Shown one piece after another: positions 47,860-60,185 of a stretch of DNA of 64,000 bases. Location of the stretch: positions 669,466 through 733,465 of the forward strand of contig CM029372.1 in the NCBI GenBank assembly GCA_017165825.1, read 5' to 3'. Below the pieces are notes generated by a model. That model had not been told where the DNA came from. It was given only the letters and a program-made list of their open reading frames with translations, and made no database searches. A program made the position numbers and the translations under genes. The stretch's first letter is position 1. Each line of letters opens with the position of its first letter. Source of the stretch: Hepsetus odoe. Taxonomy: Eukaryota > Chordata > Actinopteri > Characiformes > Hepsetidae.

Positions 47860-49480
47860 TCATCCTGAACCACAAAACAAAGGACAAATCTAGTAAACCA
47901 CAAGCAAAGTGACAGGATGAATCAGAAATCCTAGAATTATTTAAGAATAAAGGAGAAGAAGATTTTCCAAAAGCCAAAAAGGAAGACAGGAAATTAAAGA
48001 GAGAAAAGAAGAAACAGAGAAGAAGTTGAAGATGTATGATATGTAGGACAGTATCCTGCCATTGAAGGGAAGTTTGATATTTCTGGACAAGTGACTGTTA
48101 CAGATGACAAGAAAGATCTAGAACAAGAAGATGATGTAGCAGCCTTTGAAGATGAGAAGAGAATCTCAGAGGATGCTGAGAGAACACCCATAATCCCACC
48201 AACCCTCCACAAAAGGGAGGAGCCCTCCTGCACAGGGAGAGAGAGAGAGAGTAGGCAGCAGAGCAGTAAGACAATATATCCAGATCTTTGTAAATTACAG
48301 CAGGAGTAAAGAGGCAGCAAGGAGAGAAAGGGAGTCAGAGGCACGGTCAGTGAAAGGTGATAAGGAAGGAATTGAGCGGACAGAATGGGAAGACAGTGAA
48401 GATGAATGTGTATTTGATTGTTACAGGAAGTACAGAAAACAGATGAGTAAAGAGAGATCTAAGGAGAGAGTTAAAGGATATGGAAAGGATATTACATGAA
48501 GAGAAAAGGAAATTGAGGACTGAGTTGAGTAAGGGAAGTAGAAATGAGAAAAGAGTAGGATGGAGTGCACCAAGGGGGAGGCCCAAAAGCTGGATGACAC
48601 AGAGCTTTGATGATTCTATCCAAAGAATAGGCAAATCAATTACAAATTTGGATGAGATTGTGCGTGTTGCAATGGAGAGAAAACGTCCAAGAAGACAGAG
48701 TAGAAGGGATAAAGGTGAAATATCAGAAAGTGAAGAGGACACTGAGATTAAGGCAGAACGAAGTATGAAATTAAGATCTGGAAGAAAATACGGGATGGTA
48801 CAGGCACGTATATTGATTAAGGGAAGACATGCTCATTACATACCATTGCAGACCCAGGATTTGGAGGGGTTGGTCAATGGTTTGCCCAGTCTACATGAAG
48901 GGGCCCAGAAGTGGATACTGTACTTTGAATAAAAGGCACTTTGGCGTCTCCTAGCCATAGGAGATGTAAAAGCCTTATTTGCCAGAATAATTGGACAAAA
49001 GGCAATGGAAGACATCATGACAAAAGCAGGCATGGAGCATCACGCTGTGGATGCAACCACTGATGGTGTAGAGTTTAATCCATACCGAAACAGACTGTGG
49101 AACGCAATGAGGGAAGTTTATCCAAGAAAATTAGACCTGAAGACTCTGAAAGGAGAGCCAATAGGAGAGACTGAAAATCCCTCTGCTTATGTTCATCGTA
49201 TGAGAAAGATTTGGAGAGCAGTGGCAGGAAGTGACCCAAATCAAGACAACATCATGAAAGTGGTCTTTTGGAAATTGGTCCTGGATGGCCTTCCAGAAAA
49301 AGTCAAAAGCAAACTGGAAGATTTAGTGGGACTGACCGAAAAGACATTTGATGAGTTTGTTGCTCATGTGACATGCTGTGGATAAACACAGGCAAAATGA
49401 AAAGAGAACCAAAGAACAAGAATGAGAAGTGCTTAGAAAGGTGGCACAGCTCCAACTGGGAGAACTGACAGAAAAAGCTA
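47860..49480 (+). pseudogene. ERV gag (matrix and capsid part), broken
   Basis: Lys/Glu-rich frames (48480-48932) lead to a capsid-like frame (49005-49385). The block YVHRMRKIWRAVAGSDPNQ followed by KLVLDGLPEKVKSKLEDLVG fits the C-terminal half of a gammaretrovirus-like capsid. A stop at 48930 and others break it. Gag would form the virus core. It is split at about 49480 by a SINE and an L2 LINE and resumes near 52300. Confidence 0.65.
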
Positions 49481-49483
49481 ATA

Positions 49484-49698
49484 ATAATAATCCTTTATTT
49501 ATAATCCCACGAATAGGAAATTTGTCCTCTGCATTTCACCCATACAGCAGTGGGCAGCTATTGAAAGCGCCAGGGGAGCAGTGACGGGGACAGTACCTTG
49601 CTCAAGGGTACTTCAGGGAAACCCACTAGGGAGGGAATCAAACCCACAATCTTCCGATCCAGGGGCAACACCCTAACCACTAGGCCACCGCTGCCCCT
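49484..49698 (-). mobile_element. tRNA-derived SINE, tail type B, inside ERV gag
   Basis: Reversed SINE text (CAGTGGGCAGCTATTGAAAG to CACTAGGCCACCGCTGCCCC). Flanking AGAAAAAG on both sides (about 49470 and 49700) is a likely target duplication. Confidence 0.8.
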
Positions 49699-52297
49699 AA
49701 GAAAAAGGGGAAAAAACTCAAGCGGCAGTTGTGGAAGAAAATTGACATGTACAATACAGTAGTCGGGCAGATCCTTGATCAGGTAGCCCCAATTAAGATA
49801 AAGAAGGTCAGACCTATCAGGCACTCTCCCTGGTTCAATGATCACACACGGGCTGCTAAGCGGGAGTGCCGTAAGCTAGAACGCAGATGGAAGACAACAG
49901 GTCTCCAAGCCTCTCAGGCTCTATGGTCTGCTAAACTAAAACAATATAAGAAAGCTCTATATAGTGCTCGCACTGAGTACTATTCAAAGCTTATTGAAAA
50001 CAACAAGCATAACCCCCGTTATTTATTTCAGACACTAGCCCAGCTAACAGACAAAACTGATAAAAGGCCAGCATGTAGTATTACTAACGATAGGTTTCTT
50101 AAGTTTTTTAAAGATAAAATTAACAACATTAGGCTCCAAATGTGCCCTATTAGCCCTCAAATTAATCCACTACCAGAACAGTGCTCACAATATTTTAGTG
50201 ATTTTAATCTCATTGATAACTCTAGCTAATTTCCGTTATAACCAAGGCAAAGTCCACAACCTGTCGGTTAGATCCCATTCCAACCAAGCTCCTGAAGGAA
50301 TCCTTAGGAGTACTATCAACACCTATACTTGATATCATGAATGCATCCTTGACCTCAGGTGTAGTCCCCAATCAGTTTAAAACAGCAGTGGTTAGACCAC
50401 AGCTTAAAAAACCTAACTTGGACCCTCGCTCACCAAGTAATTATAGACCTATCTCTAATGTCCCGTTTCTCTCTAAGATTCTAGAAAAACTAGTTGCGAG
50501 ACAACTGCAGTCATATCTAGACACGCATAACCTCTTAGATAAATTCCAATCAGGCTTCCGGCTTGGCCACAGCACAGAAACTGCTCTAACTAGAGTGGTG
50601 AATGATATAATGGTCTCGAGTGATGCAGGAAACATCACTGTTCTTGTTCTCTTAGATCTTAGTGCTGCGTTCGACACGGTAGATCACTCCATTTTAGTAA
50701 ATAGGCTTCACTCCACTGTCGGCATTAGCGGAACAGCCCTTAAATGGTTCAACTCCTATCTTACAAACCGTTACTACTTCATCCAAATGGATGATTATGG
50801 CACCCCCTCACCTATGTCACTAGTTAACTATGGAGTCCCACAAGGGTCGGTGTTGGGCCCAATGCTCTTCTCCCTCTACATGCTCCCACTAAGCACTATT
50901 ATACGGATGCATAATGTTAGTTACCACTCCTACGCTGATGACACTCAGCTATACTTATCTTTTAAATCATGTGATAAAGCATCAACTGGCACTTTAATTA
51001 GCTGCCTCAGTGATATTAGGGATTGGATGAATAACAACTTCCTCTCACTAAACCCCGAAAAAACTGAGCTGCTCTTGTTTTGTAGTAGCGATGTAGACAG
51101 GGCCAACTTCATTTCGCATATCCGGGATGCAGGGTTGAAGTTTTCAGTTAGTACTCTGGCACGTAACCTTGGTGTTATTTTCGATTCAAATCTTTCATTT
51201 AATCCCCATGTTAATGCAGTTGCGAAGACATGCATCCTGCAACTTCGGAACATTGCCAAACTACGGCGCTTTCTGTCAGTGGAAGACACGGCAAAAGTAG
51301 TACATGCATTTGTATACAGTAGATTAGATTACTGTAATGCCCTACTTTCTGGAAGCTCTCAGGGCACATTAAGCACCATACAGCGCATTCAGAACACAGC
51401 CGCTAGGATTGTTAGCAGGAGCAGGAAGTACGACCACATAACTCCCATACTCTCCTCGCTTCACTGGCTTCCTGTTAGGTACAGGGCTAACTTCAAGGTC
51501 CTCCTCTTAACCTACAAGGCACTTAAAGGTCTTGCCCCAATATACCTAACCGAACTGCTTAATACCTATACACCTAACCGCCTACTTAGATCCCAGAATA
51601 AAGATCTTCTAATTGTCCCTCGCATAAATAAATGTATAGGAGCACGAGCTTTCAGTTACAGGGCACCTAGATTGTGGAACAGCTTGCCTGCTTCTGTACG
51701 GGATGCCGATTCAGTCTCAGTCTTTAAATCACGGCTGAAGACTTACTTCTTTAGTTTAGCTTACCCGCACCAATCACCATAGTGCACCATTACTAATGTC
51801 GCTGGTGCTGCTGTACATGCCATCGCACTGTTGTTTCATTTCTGTGTTTATCACTACTGGATCCTGCTCATTACTGACCCCCTCATTCCATTTCTCTCCC
51901 CACATGTCCGGGTGGGCCCGCTGTGGTCATCACCTGAGTCCAATGCCGAGCTACCATCTGGTCTGTGTGATGCATCTGATGCGCCAAGGGAACCTGGTGG
52001 CTCATCGGTACCTGGAAGAAACTTGGGACTCCTCACTGATCCTGGAGTCTAAAACCTAACTAACTTTGTACTGTTAGTATACCCAAGGGGGTTGGGTAGC
52101 CGGTTGACCTTGGACCCTCAGAGGTTTTTTTTTCTCCACATAGTGGAGTTTTTGGTTCCTCTCCTCCGTAGTCGTCCGGCTTTAACATCTATTACTGTAA
52201 CCTGTTCCATCATCGACCTTCAATGTAAAGTGCCTTGGGGCAACTTTGTTGTAAAAGGCGCTATACAAGAATAAATTGAAATTGAAATTAAATTGAA
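49699..52297 (+). mobile_element. L2 LINE with nearly intact reverse transcriptase
   Basis: Frames 49729-50229 and 50337-51782 cover the region before RT, the whole RT and the C-terminus. RT landmarks: NYRPISNVPFLSKILEK, DLSAAFDTVDH, GVPQGSVLGPMLFSLY, catalytic YADDTQLYLS and LNPEKTE. The tail has LHWLPVRYRANFKVLL and RLWNSLPASVR. One frame break near 50225 separates the two frames. The endonuclease is missing (5' truncation). The 3' end GGCGCTATACAAGAATAAAT plus short TTGAAA repeats is typical of fish L2 elements. Confidence 0.9.
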
Positions 52298-52299
52298 AA

Positions 52300-52810
52300 A
52301 GACTTTGCAGGCATCTCAAAGACCAGTGGCTCCAAATCCTGCATCACCTGTGAGTCGGCAATTGGATGGAGTCCAACAACCGTCACAGTCCACAACTCCC
52401 TCAGTTCCACAGTCATCAATGTGTACACATAGCCTGGCAGAAGTGGACCAAGCCAGGGGAAATTAGGAGGCAGACAACAGCAGCGACAGCTTCAAGGTCC
52501 GCCTGGAGTGTGTTGGGGGTGTGGACAAACAGGACACACCCGAAGGAGATGTTCAGTAAAGCCATGTAAGGGGTTCTGGAGTGCAGGGAGGTGCAGCTTA
52601 GCGGGCTCCTCAAATTATGGGTCAAGAACAATCACAGCAAAACCCAAATTTAGGACGTCCATGTACAGGAGGGAATCACAACTCTGCCTGGACTGGATTA
52701 AATCAAAACTCCGGCCCAGTAAATTACTGGGGTGGATAAAATGGATGCTAGGGAGGTCCACAAGGTCCTACAGGGGAGGGTCAACTCTTATTGATGAGCA
52801 GGGGAGCTGA
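52300..52810 (+). pseudogene. ERV gag nucleocapsid part
   Basis: The text resumes the gag region after the L2. It encodes one CCHC zinc knuckle, CWGCGQTGHTRRRC (near 52510-52550), the RNA-packaging motif of retroviral nucleocapsid. It is broken by frame shifts on both sides. Confidence 0.7.
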
Positions 52811-52829
52811 TGAGGAACTAATGCTGCAG

Positions 52830-53664
52830 GTTCAGGTGAATGGCAAAACGACACCCATGATGATAGATACTGGAGCTTGTTATACATGCCTAAATTCAAA
52901 TTATGCCAATTAACCTCCCCAGGTCAGGAAAGTCCGTTAAGACCGTAGGATTCTCGGGACAGGTGCAGCTATTACCAGTGACTGCTCCCGTTAAAGTAAC
53001 AGTACAGGGAAAAACAATCAATTTACCTATTTTAGTTTCAGAGCAAACTCCAGTAAATTTATTAGGGAGAAATGCTTTGTGCCAGTTGGGATTCCAGATT
53101 TGGTGTACGCCTGATGGAGTATATGTGGATGAAAACGCAGTTAGTGCTCAGATGAATGTGACATTAGGAAAGGAAGCTAATATGTACTGGTTAGGAGAGA
53201 TAGAAAAACCAGTTCAGGAAATAATGAGTCTATGGGAAAAGTGTATTTCAGCACAGATTCAAAAAGCATGGTACCCCAGATTAGAATATCACTGTACTAT
53301 GATTTATGATAAAAGTCAGGATGAGATACTGGAGGAAGAATGGCTTAGAAAGACTGTAAGAACAAAAGTTAACCTTAAAGCCAGAAGTGTGGTGATAGGG
53401 ACAGAAGGAGCAGCGCTTCAAGTGGAGGATAATGAGTTCATCCAAAAGTGGTATGATGCTGAAGGAGCAAGACCACATATGACATTGCTAATAAATGAAG
53501 GATTTGAGTCAAAGGATTTGGGACGCATGGTTAAAAGAGCAGAAGAACTAAAGTGGGAGAAGACACAAAATCCATTGATACTGTGTGCTGAAGATAATTC
53601 AATGATCAAAGTGCGAATTGGAATTGGCAGCAACACCACAGGCAGTTGCAATCCCAAGATTTGA
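52830..53664 (+). pseudogene. ERV protease and downstream pol linker, broken
   Basis: The aspartic-protease motif IDTGACYT starts near 52863, and after a frame break the frame 52903-53664 continues with flap-like and LLGRNALCQLGF text, the usual end of a retropepsin. The following part (VYVDENAVSAQMNVT onward) lies between protease and RT. The protease would cut Gag and Pol. The frame break disables it. Confidence 0.65.
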
Positions 53665-53896
53665 AAATGATGATGTCTGGAAGCGAATGGAATGCACAGC
53701 TGAAGGAAGAAGATTCCCTGAAGAAACAAATGATTAAGCAAGTTCCTGAAGAACTGTGGTCATGTCATGAGACAAATGTGAGATTGGTAAAATCAGCTTC
53801 AGCAGTTCAGATCAGACTGAAACCTAGAGCACAACTACCTAGGAGAGCTCAGTATCCGATAAAACCAGAAGCGGAGCAGGGGATAGAGAGAACTAT

Positions 53897-54122
53897 AAGT
53901 GAAAGTGACGACCCTTGTCATTGCGAGGTCAAAGTACAGCAGACAATGAACTTGGACCTCTGCATTTAACCCATGCACACTCAAACACTGTGTAGCGGTG
54001 GGCAGCTATTGAAAGCGCTGCACCTTGCTCAAGGGTATCTCAACCTATTGGGAAGGGGTTCAAACCCCTGATCCTCCGATCATGTGGCCAACGCCCTAAC
54101 CACTAGGCCACCGCTGCCCCTA
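53897..54122 (-). mobile_element. tRNA-derived SINE, tail type B, inside ERV pol
   Basis: Reversed SINE from GAAAGTGACGACCCTTGTCA to GGCCACCGCTGCCCC. It splits the start of RT; the second provirus piece carries a SINE at a different nearby site (57193-57424). Confidence 0.8.
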
Positions 54123-54124
54123 TA

Positions 54125-54790
54125 ATGGGGCTGGTAGAAGCAGGAGCACTTATAGAAATGAGAAGCCCATGTAACACTCCTATACTCCCAGTACAAAAGG
54201 CAGATAAAACTAAGTGGCGATTGTTGTATGATCTAAGAGCAGTAAATGCAGTGGTAGAAGACTGGCACACGCAAGTGCCCAATCCACACACATTACTCAT
54301 GAACATACCAAAAAATGTCAAGTACTTTACAGTAATAGATTTGTGTTCTGCATTTTTTAGCATCCCAGTAGCAGAAGAGTCCAGGTATCTATTTGCATTT
54401 ACATACAGGGGGAAGCAATTCAGTTATACCAGGTTACCACAAGGATTTAAACATTCCCCTCATATATTTAATCATGTCCTGAGACAGGATTTAGAGGAAC
54501 TAGATTTAAATAGCACAATGCTACAGTATGTTGATGAGTTAATCTTGTGCTCCCCAACAGTAGAACAATGTCATCAAGACTCCGTTAAAGTTCTCAGAAA
54601 ATTACCTGAAGGGGGGCATAAGGTGTCACAAGCAAAGTTACAATATTGTCAACCACAGGTAGAGTACCTGGGACGACTGGTAGCACATGGAACAAAAGCA
54701 ATAGCTCCTTCACAGCTGGAAAGAATTAGTAAGGCACCACAACCAATGACAGATGATGATGTCATTCCTAGGAATGACAGGATTTAGTGC
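54125..54790 (+). pseudogene. ERV reverse transcriptase (first copy)
   Basis: RT motifs: CNTPILPVQK, WRLLYDLRAVN, FTVIDLCSAFF, YTRLPQGFKHSP. The usual YVDD active-site box is YVDE here, so the second aspartate is lost. The domain ends near 54787; RNase H and most of the integrase are missing because of a deletion. It is not functional. Confidence 0.8.
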
Positions 54791-55140
54791 AGAATTTAGT
54801 GCAGAATGCTCTGATGCATTACCGAATGCAAGCTAATAGAACCACTCATCTGACTCCACATCAGATGCTTACTGGTAGACACATGCCTGTACCCCATCTG
54901 AGGGAATCCTATCAGGGAACTCCCTTGGAACAATTGGAAGCAGAACTGAGGGCTTATATGAGACAACTAACTACTGTACATAGAGCTGTTTATCAACAGG
55001 AGCTGAGACGTGCTCCGGAACCAGAGGAGGAGCCCGCAAACCCTTTGAGACCATGGGACCAGATATACATAAGAGTTTTTAGGAGGAAGTGGAATGAACC
55101 AAGGCGAACTGGTCCTCACAAGGTGAACAGAGCCAGATGA
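54787..55140 (+). pseudogene. ERV integrase C-terminal part
   Basis: TPHQMLTGRHMPVP and RRKWNEPRRTGPHKV are the end of a retroviral integrase. It is joined directly to RT across ATTTAGTGCAGA, which occurs twice in tandem at the junction, a likely deletion scar. Confidence 0.7.
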
Positions 55141-56050
55141 CGCTAGTGACGATGATGAGCCATCAACAGGAGGAGAAGAACACAGTGGAAGCAATCAGGA
55201 GAGCCCTGGATCCGAGGCAGGAGGGTGGTACCCATCCCAGTCCTAGTGTACCATCCGATAGCCAGGACAGCCACGTCAGAGAATTAAGAGAGGCTCACAG
55301 GCCACAACAGCGCATGCTGGAGGCTCAGAGAAACAGGAGGAACCAGATGAGACTGAGGACGCAGAGGATTTGGATGACTCAGAGGAGACAGAGAAGCAGG
55401 AGGAGAGAACAAGATCTGAGAACCTGCACAGAGCAAGACAATCCCAGTTGATCACAGAGCCAGCAGAGCCCACCAGTTTCATTCTCCCAGCTCCAACTGA
55501 CAACAACGTTCAATCAGCAGATAATGTCCTGCACGTCCAGGGAGAAGGGACAGAACCAGACGCTACTGATCATCGAGTGTCTGGCAGTCATTTTTTTGGA
55601 AGGACTTTTATGAGAATTTTTTTTATCATTATTCTCATATATTTTGTGTATATCCTGATTTATAGGCTTATATTCAGTTTTTTATTTTTATTGATAATTT
55701 AATGACTGTATAACCTTTAAATTGAACAATTGTTGAATTTAACTTTTATATTTTGTGTTCTTTTTCTTTATTATGAGCACAGTCATACTATCTGGAATCA
55801 GGACATGGTATACTCTAATATGTACCCTTGGATGAGTAACCATTCTATTGATTAATTTTTGTAATCTCGAGAGCTGGATCAGGCTAAGTTGGGGAACCGC
55901 TGAACCCAAGTGCTGATAGCGCTATCGCAACATCTGGGTAGAGTGGGAATTTTCCCTCTGAAAATTGATTCAGACGTAAAGAAGAAGCACAGAGGTTTTC
56001 GCCCACTCTTGGGGAATGGGTCTCTCTTCTTAGTAACCTGATCACTTAAA
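55137..56050 (+). pseudogene. Possible ERV envelope remnant
   Basis: The frames after integrase are polar and Glu/Arg-rich and end in a very hydrophobic segment (FFIIILIYFVYILIYRLIF, 55370-55702). Position after pol suggests an env leader or accessory region; I see no receptor-binding or fusion domain. The stretch 55703-56050 has no frame. Confidence 0.35.
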
Positions 56051-56225
56051 ATACCAGTTCAGCTAAAATCTTGATATGATCTCTTCATGATTATCATTTG
56101 TACATAACTACATTATGCAGTATTTTTTATAATTTTATGTATTACAGCATTATTGGTCCTTTATTCAGTATCTAACCCTTACAGTATTTAACCGCATTTA
56201 TTGATGTATCCAACTTGTAAGTCAG

Positions 56226-56452
56226 CGAGGGGCGAGATATATATATATATATATAGTGGCGGTGGTCTAGTGGTAGGATACTTGCCTATGGTTCCAGAGG
56301 TCCCAGGTTCAAATCCCACCTCTAACACCATCACCACTGGGTCCCTGAGCAAGACCCATAGCCCTGAATTGCTCCAGGGGGACTGTCCCTGTAATTAGGA
56401 CATGTAAGTCACTCTGGATAAGAGCGTCTGCTAAATGCCGTAAATGTAAAAA
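56226..56452 (+). mobile_element. SINE, second family, with (AT)n at its head
   Basis: AT repeats (56238-56256) precede the head GTGGCGGTGGTCTAGTGGTA, B box GGTTCAAATCCC, and tail GAGCGTCTGCTAAATGCCGT then AAATGTAAA. It abuts the left edge of the middle LTR. Confidence 0.85.
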
Positions 56453-57044
56453 TCCCTTTACTTTTGGCCTTGTCTCACAGTGCCTTACACTACTGAGTTC
56501 ACAGAGTTTGTTGGCCTAAATCTGACCCCAGAAGATAGCCAGTAGCTGCACCTGTAAACAGTTACCTTATTAGTTAAAAACTCGAAGAGAGCCAATTAAA
56601 AACTTAAAGAGAGGCAGTCTTGAACCAATGCAGCTTTGAACTATTGGTAAGCAACATTCCATAATAGGGTGCCAGCATTAGATAAGGTAAGATGACATCA
56701 GTATTGGGGTATCAGCTTTAAGATTTTTGTCAATTGGTGGCGAGATGGTAAAGGTGGGGAAACACAGGTGTTGATCATGGTAGCATTGGGAAGTATTGGT
56801 GGAAAACCATCAATGAGCTGGAATAATGTAAATGTCAAAGGAGGGGTCGAGTGTATGGATTGTACTTAAGGTCCGAGGTTGGGATGAGCATTTTGGAGGT
56901 GCTCCCACTGCACCACGCCTGCTGAAACTTTTCAGTAAAGTGGTTGTGCTGCATCTCTCTGACTTGGCTTGATTTTTGACTTCGTTTGATTTCTGACTTA
57001 GAAAAAGTCTTAGACTTAGGCTCACACTTCAATTTTCCATGACA
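56451..57044 (+). mobile_element. Endogenous retrovirus, middle LTR
   Basis: From AATCCCTTTACTTTTGGCC to CAATTTTCCATGACA. It matches the LTR at 58211-58742 and the solo LTR at 25706-26188. Its 3' end joins directly to pol text (CTACCTAGGAGAGCTC, also at 53837), so a second, gag-less provirus follows. Confidence 0.75.
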
Positions 57045-58210
57045 CTACCTAGGAGAGCTCAATATCCTTTAAGATCAGAAGCAGAGTAGAGAATAGAGAG
57101 AACTATTATGGGGCTGGTAGGAGCAGGAGTACTTATAGAAATGAGAAGCCCATGTAACACTCCTATACTGCCAGTACAAAAGGCAGTTGAAAAAAGTGAA
57201 AGCCCTTGTGAGGTCACAGCACAGCAGACAGTGAACCACAACGAAATTGGACCTCTGCATTTAACCCATGCAGCAGTGGGCAGCTATTGAAAGCACCCAG
57301 GGAGCAGTGACAGGGACAGTACCTTGCTCAAGGGTACCTCAGGGCAACCTATTGGGAAGGGGATCGAACCCACAATCTTCCAATCCAGGGGCCAACTCCC
57401 TAACCACTAGGCCACCACTGCCCTTAGTTAAAACTAAGTGGCAATTGGTGCATAATCTAAGAGCAGTAAATGGTGTGGTAGAAGATTGGCAAGTGGAAGT
57501 GCCCGATCCACACACATTGCTTATGTTCATTCCACCAGATGCCAATTACTTAACAGTAATAGATTTGTGTTCTGCATTTTTTAGCATTCCAATAGCAGAA
57601 GAGCAGAGGCATCTATTCGCATTCACATACAGAGGGAAGCAGTACCGTTAAAACAAGGTCACCATAAGGATTCAGACATTCCCCACATGTATTTAATCAA
57701 GTTTTGAGACACTTTTGAGGAACTAGATCTAAACAGCACAATGCTACAGTTAAAGTTCTGTTAAAGTTCTCAAAAAATTAGCTGAGGGGGGACATAAGGT
57801 GTCACCAGCAAAGTTGCAATATTGTCAACCACAAGTAGAATACCTGGGATGAGAACAAACACATGGAACAATAGCACCTTCACAGCTGAAAGGAATCAGT
57901 AAAGATGATAAGGATTTAGTGCAGATTGGATTGAAGATTATGCAATAAAGTCTGCACCCTTGAGGGAACTGATAACAGAGGCAGGAACAAAGACTTTAAA
58001 TGCATCATTAAAATTAAAACATCTGATGCTTATGTGGCATTTGAAACTCTGAAGCAGAAATGCAGACTGATGGTACCCCAATACAACATTTGCAGCAAAT
58101 ATTGGATTTGCACACAAAAAGGAAATGACTATGGGATAAAGGGGAACAACTTAGCTGATGGGGCAGCTAAAAAGGCGTGTGGGGCAGTTAAGTGTGAGGA
58201 TCCAGTTATG
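57045..58210 (+). pseudogene. ERV pol fragment (second copy)
   Basis: It repeats the RT start (CNTPILPVQK; FIPPDANYLTVIDLCSAFF) seen at 54125, then stops and frame shifts. Near 58130-58180 it has KGNNLADGAAKKA, an RNase H motif that the first copy has lost. A SINE (57193-57424) splits the RT start. No gag, integrase or env is left before the third LTR. Confidence 0.75.
57193..57424 (-). mobile_element. tRNA-derived SINE, tail type B, inside second ERV pol
   Basis: Reversed SINE from GTGAAAGCCCTTGTGAGGTC to AGGCCACCACTGCCC. It sits about 85 bp further into RT than the SINE of the first copy, so the two insertions are independent. Confidence 0.8.
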
Positions 58211-58742
58211 GCAAACAGTTACATTTTGTCCAGTGTCTTACGCTGTCTCACAAGTTCCCAGAAGATATCCAGCAGCAAAGAGTTAAATTTTTAATTGAAC
58301 AGTAGATCCCACAGACAGTCAGTAGCAAACGGTTACATTTTTAATCAAGCAGCTATGTTTACAATTGAGAACTCTATGGGAGACTGGATGGGAAGCAACC
58401 TTGAAACGCTGGTAGTAAGACAGTGAGCCATTGGTGAAAAGACCTTTATCTATTGTTGGCGAAGTGGTAAAGGCGGGAAAACTGAGGTGTTAATCATGAC
58501 AGCATTGAATATTATGGGTGGAAAATTATTAATGGGATGGATTTATGTAAATTTTAAAGGAGAACAAAGGTGATTGAAATGTATTTAAAGTCAGAGGTTG
58601 GGATGAGCATTTGGAGCTGCTCTCACTGGACCATGCCTGTTGAAACTCTTCAGTAAAGTGGTTGTGCCGCATCTCTTTGACTTAATTTGATTTCTGACTT
58701 CAAAAAAGTTTCTGACTTAGTCTCACACTTCAGTTTTCCACA
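58211..58742 (+). mobile_element. Endogenous retrovirus, third LTR
   Basis: It begins inside the LTR at GCAAACAGTTACATTTTGTC (its first part is deleted) and ends CAGTTTTCCACA. After a short A run comes AAGATA, then the RTE frame resumes. Confidence 0.75.
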
Positions 58743-58747
58743 AAAAA

Positions 58748-60178
58748 AAGATAATGAACCAAGAAGTGCAGCAAATAATTGTAATGGAAGTAAGGGCAGC
58801 AATGAGGAGGATGAAGAATGAAAATGCTATTGTTCCAGATGACATACCAATGGAAGCACTGAGGTGTTTAGATCTGGCAGTGGAGTTTCTGACCAGATTG
58901 TTTAACAAAGTGAGAAAGTGGAAAGTGAAAGTGAGAGGTTGCCTGAGAAGTGGAGGAGAAGTATACTGGTACCTATTTTTAAGAATAATGCATGAAGCTT
59001 TAGTAACTTTAGAGGGATAAAGTTGATCAGCCACAGCATGAAGTTATGGGAAAGAGTCGTGGAAGCAAGGTTAAGAAAAGAGATGAGGATCAAGGAACAG
59101 CAGTATGATTTCATGCCAAGAAAGAGCACCCCAGATGCAATGTTTGCTCTGAGGGTGTGGATGGAGAAGTACAGAGAAGGTCAGAAAGAGTTGCATTGTG
59201 CCTTTGTGGACTTGGAGAAAGCATATGACAGGGTGCTTAGAGATTAGTTGTGTTTATATGAGGAAGTCAGGTGTTGCAGAGAAGTATGTAGTTCAGGATA
59301 TGTATGAGAGCAGTGTAACAGTGGTGAGATCTGACGTGGGAGTGATGGATGCTTTAAAGGTAGAGGTTGGATTACATCAAGGATCAGCGCTGAGCCCATT
59401 CTTGTTTGCAATGGTAATGGACAGGTTGACGGACGAGGTTGGACAGGGGTCCCCGTGGATGATGATGTTTGCAGATGATATTGTGATCTGTAGCAAGAGT
59501 AGGGAGCAGCTTGAGGAGAACCTGGAGAGATGGAGATCTGCTCTAGAGAGGAGAGGAATGAAAGTGAGTAGAATACATGAGTGTGAATGAAAGGGAGAAA
59601 AGTGGAGTGTTTAGGGAGTAGAGGTAACATACATGGAGGAATTTAAATACTTGGGATCAACAGTTCAGTGTAATGGCGAGTGTGGAAGAGAGGTGAAGAA
59701 GAGTAGGCAGGTTGGAATGGGTGGAGAAGAGTGGCTGGAGTGATTTGTGACAGACGGGTACCAGCGAGAGTAAAAGGGAAGATTACAGGACAGTAGCAAG
59801 ACCAGCTATGTTGTATGGGTTGGATACGGTGGCACTGACGAAAAGACAAGAGGTGGAGCTGGAGCTATCAGAGTTAAAGATGCTGAGATTTTCATTGGGT
59901 GCGATGAGGATGGACAGGATTAGAAATTAGTATATTAGAGGAAAGGTTGCACTGGTCTGGGCATGTCCAGAGGAGAGACGAAGATTATATTGGAGGAGGA
60001 TGTTGAAGATGGAGCTGCCCAGAAAGAAGAAAAGAGGAAGACAAAAGAGGAGGATTATGGACATGGTGAGAAAAGGACATGAAGGTGATCGGTTTGAAGG
60101 AGGATGCAGAGGACAGGAAGAAACTGAAACAGATGATCCACTGTGGTGACCGTCACCTTAACGTGAACAGCCGAAAGA
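58748..60178 (+). mobile_element. RTE LINE, downstream half
   Basis: It resumes the RTE protein cut at 47251 (MNQEVQQI, VRAAMRRMKNENAIVPDDIP). RT motifs follow (KLWERVVEARLR; DLEKAYDRV; GLHQGSALSPFLFAMVMDRL; catalytic FADDIVICSKS). The 3' part matches 30633-31385 and ends near HCGD and a GAA-rich tail. Stops near 59245, 59588 and later make it dead. Confidence 0.85.
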
Positions 60179-60185
60179 AGAAGAC

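Noticed and set aside
48010..49380. A host Lys/Glu-rich nuclear gene
   Set aside because: Position between an LTR and nucleocapsid/protease/RT, and the capsid-like block at 49140-49370, show it is retroviral gag.
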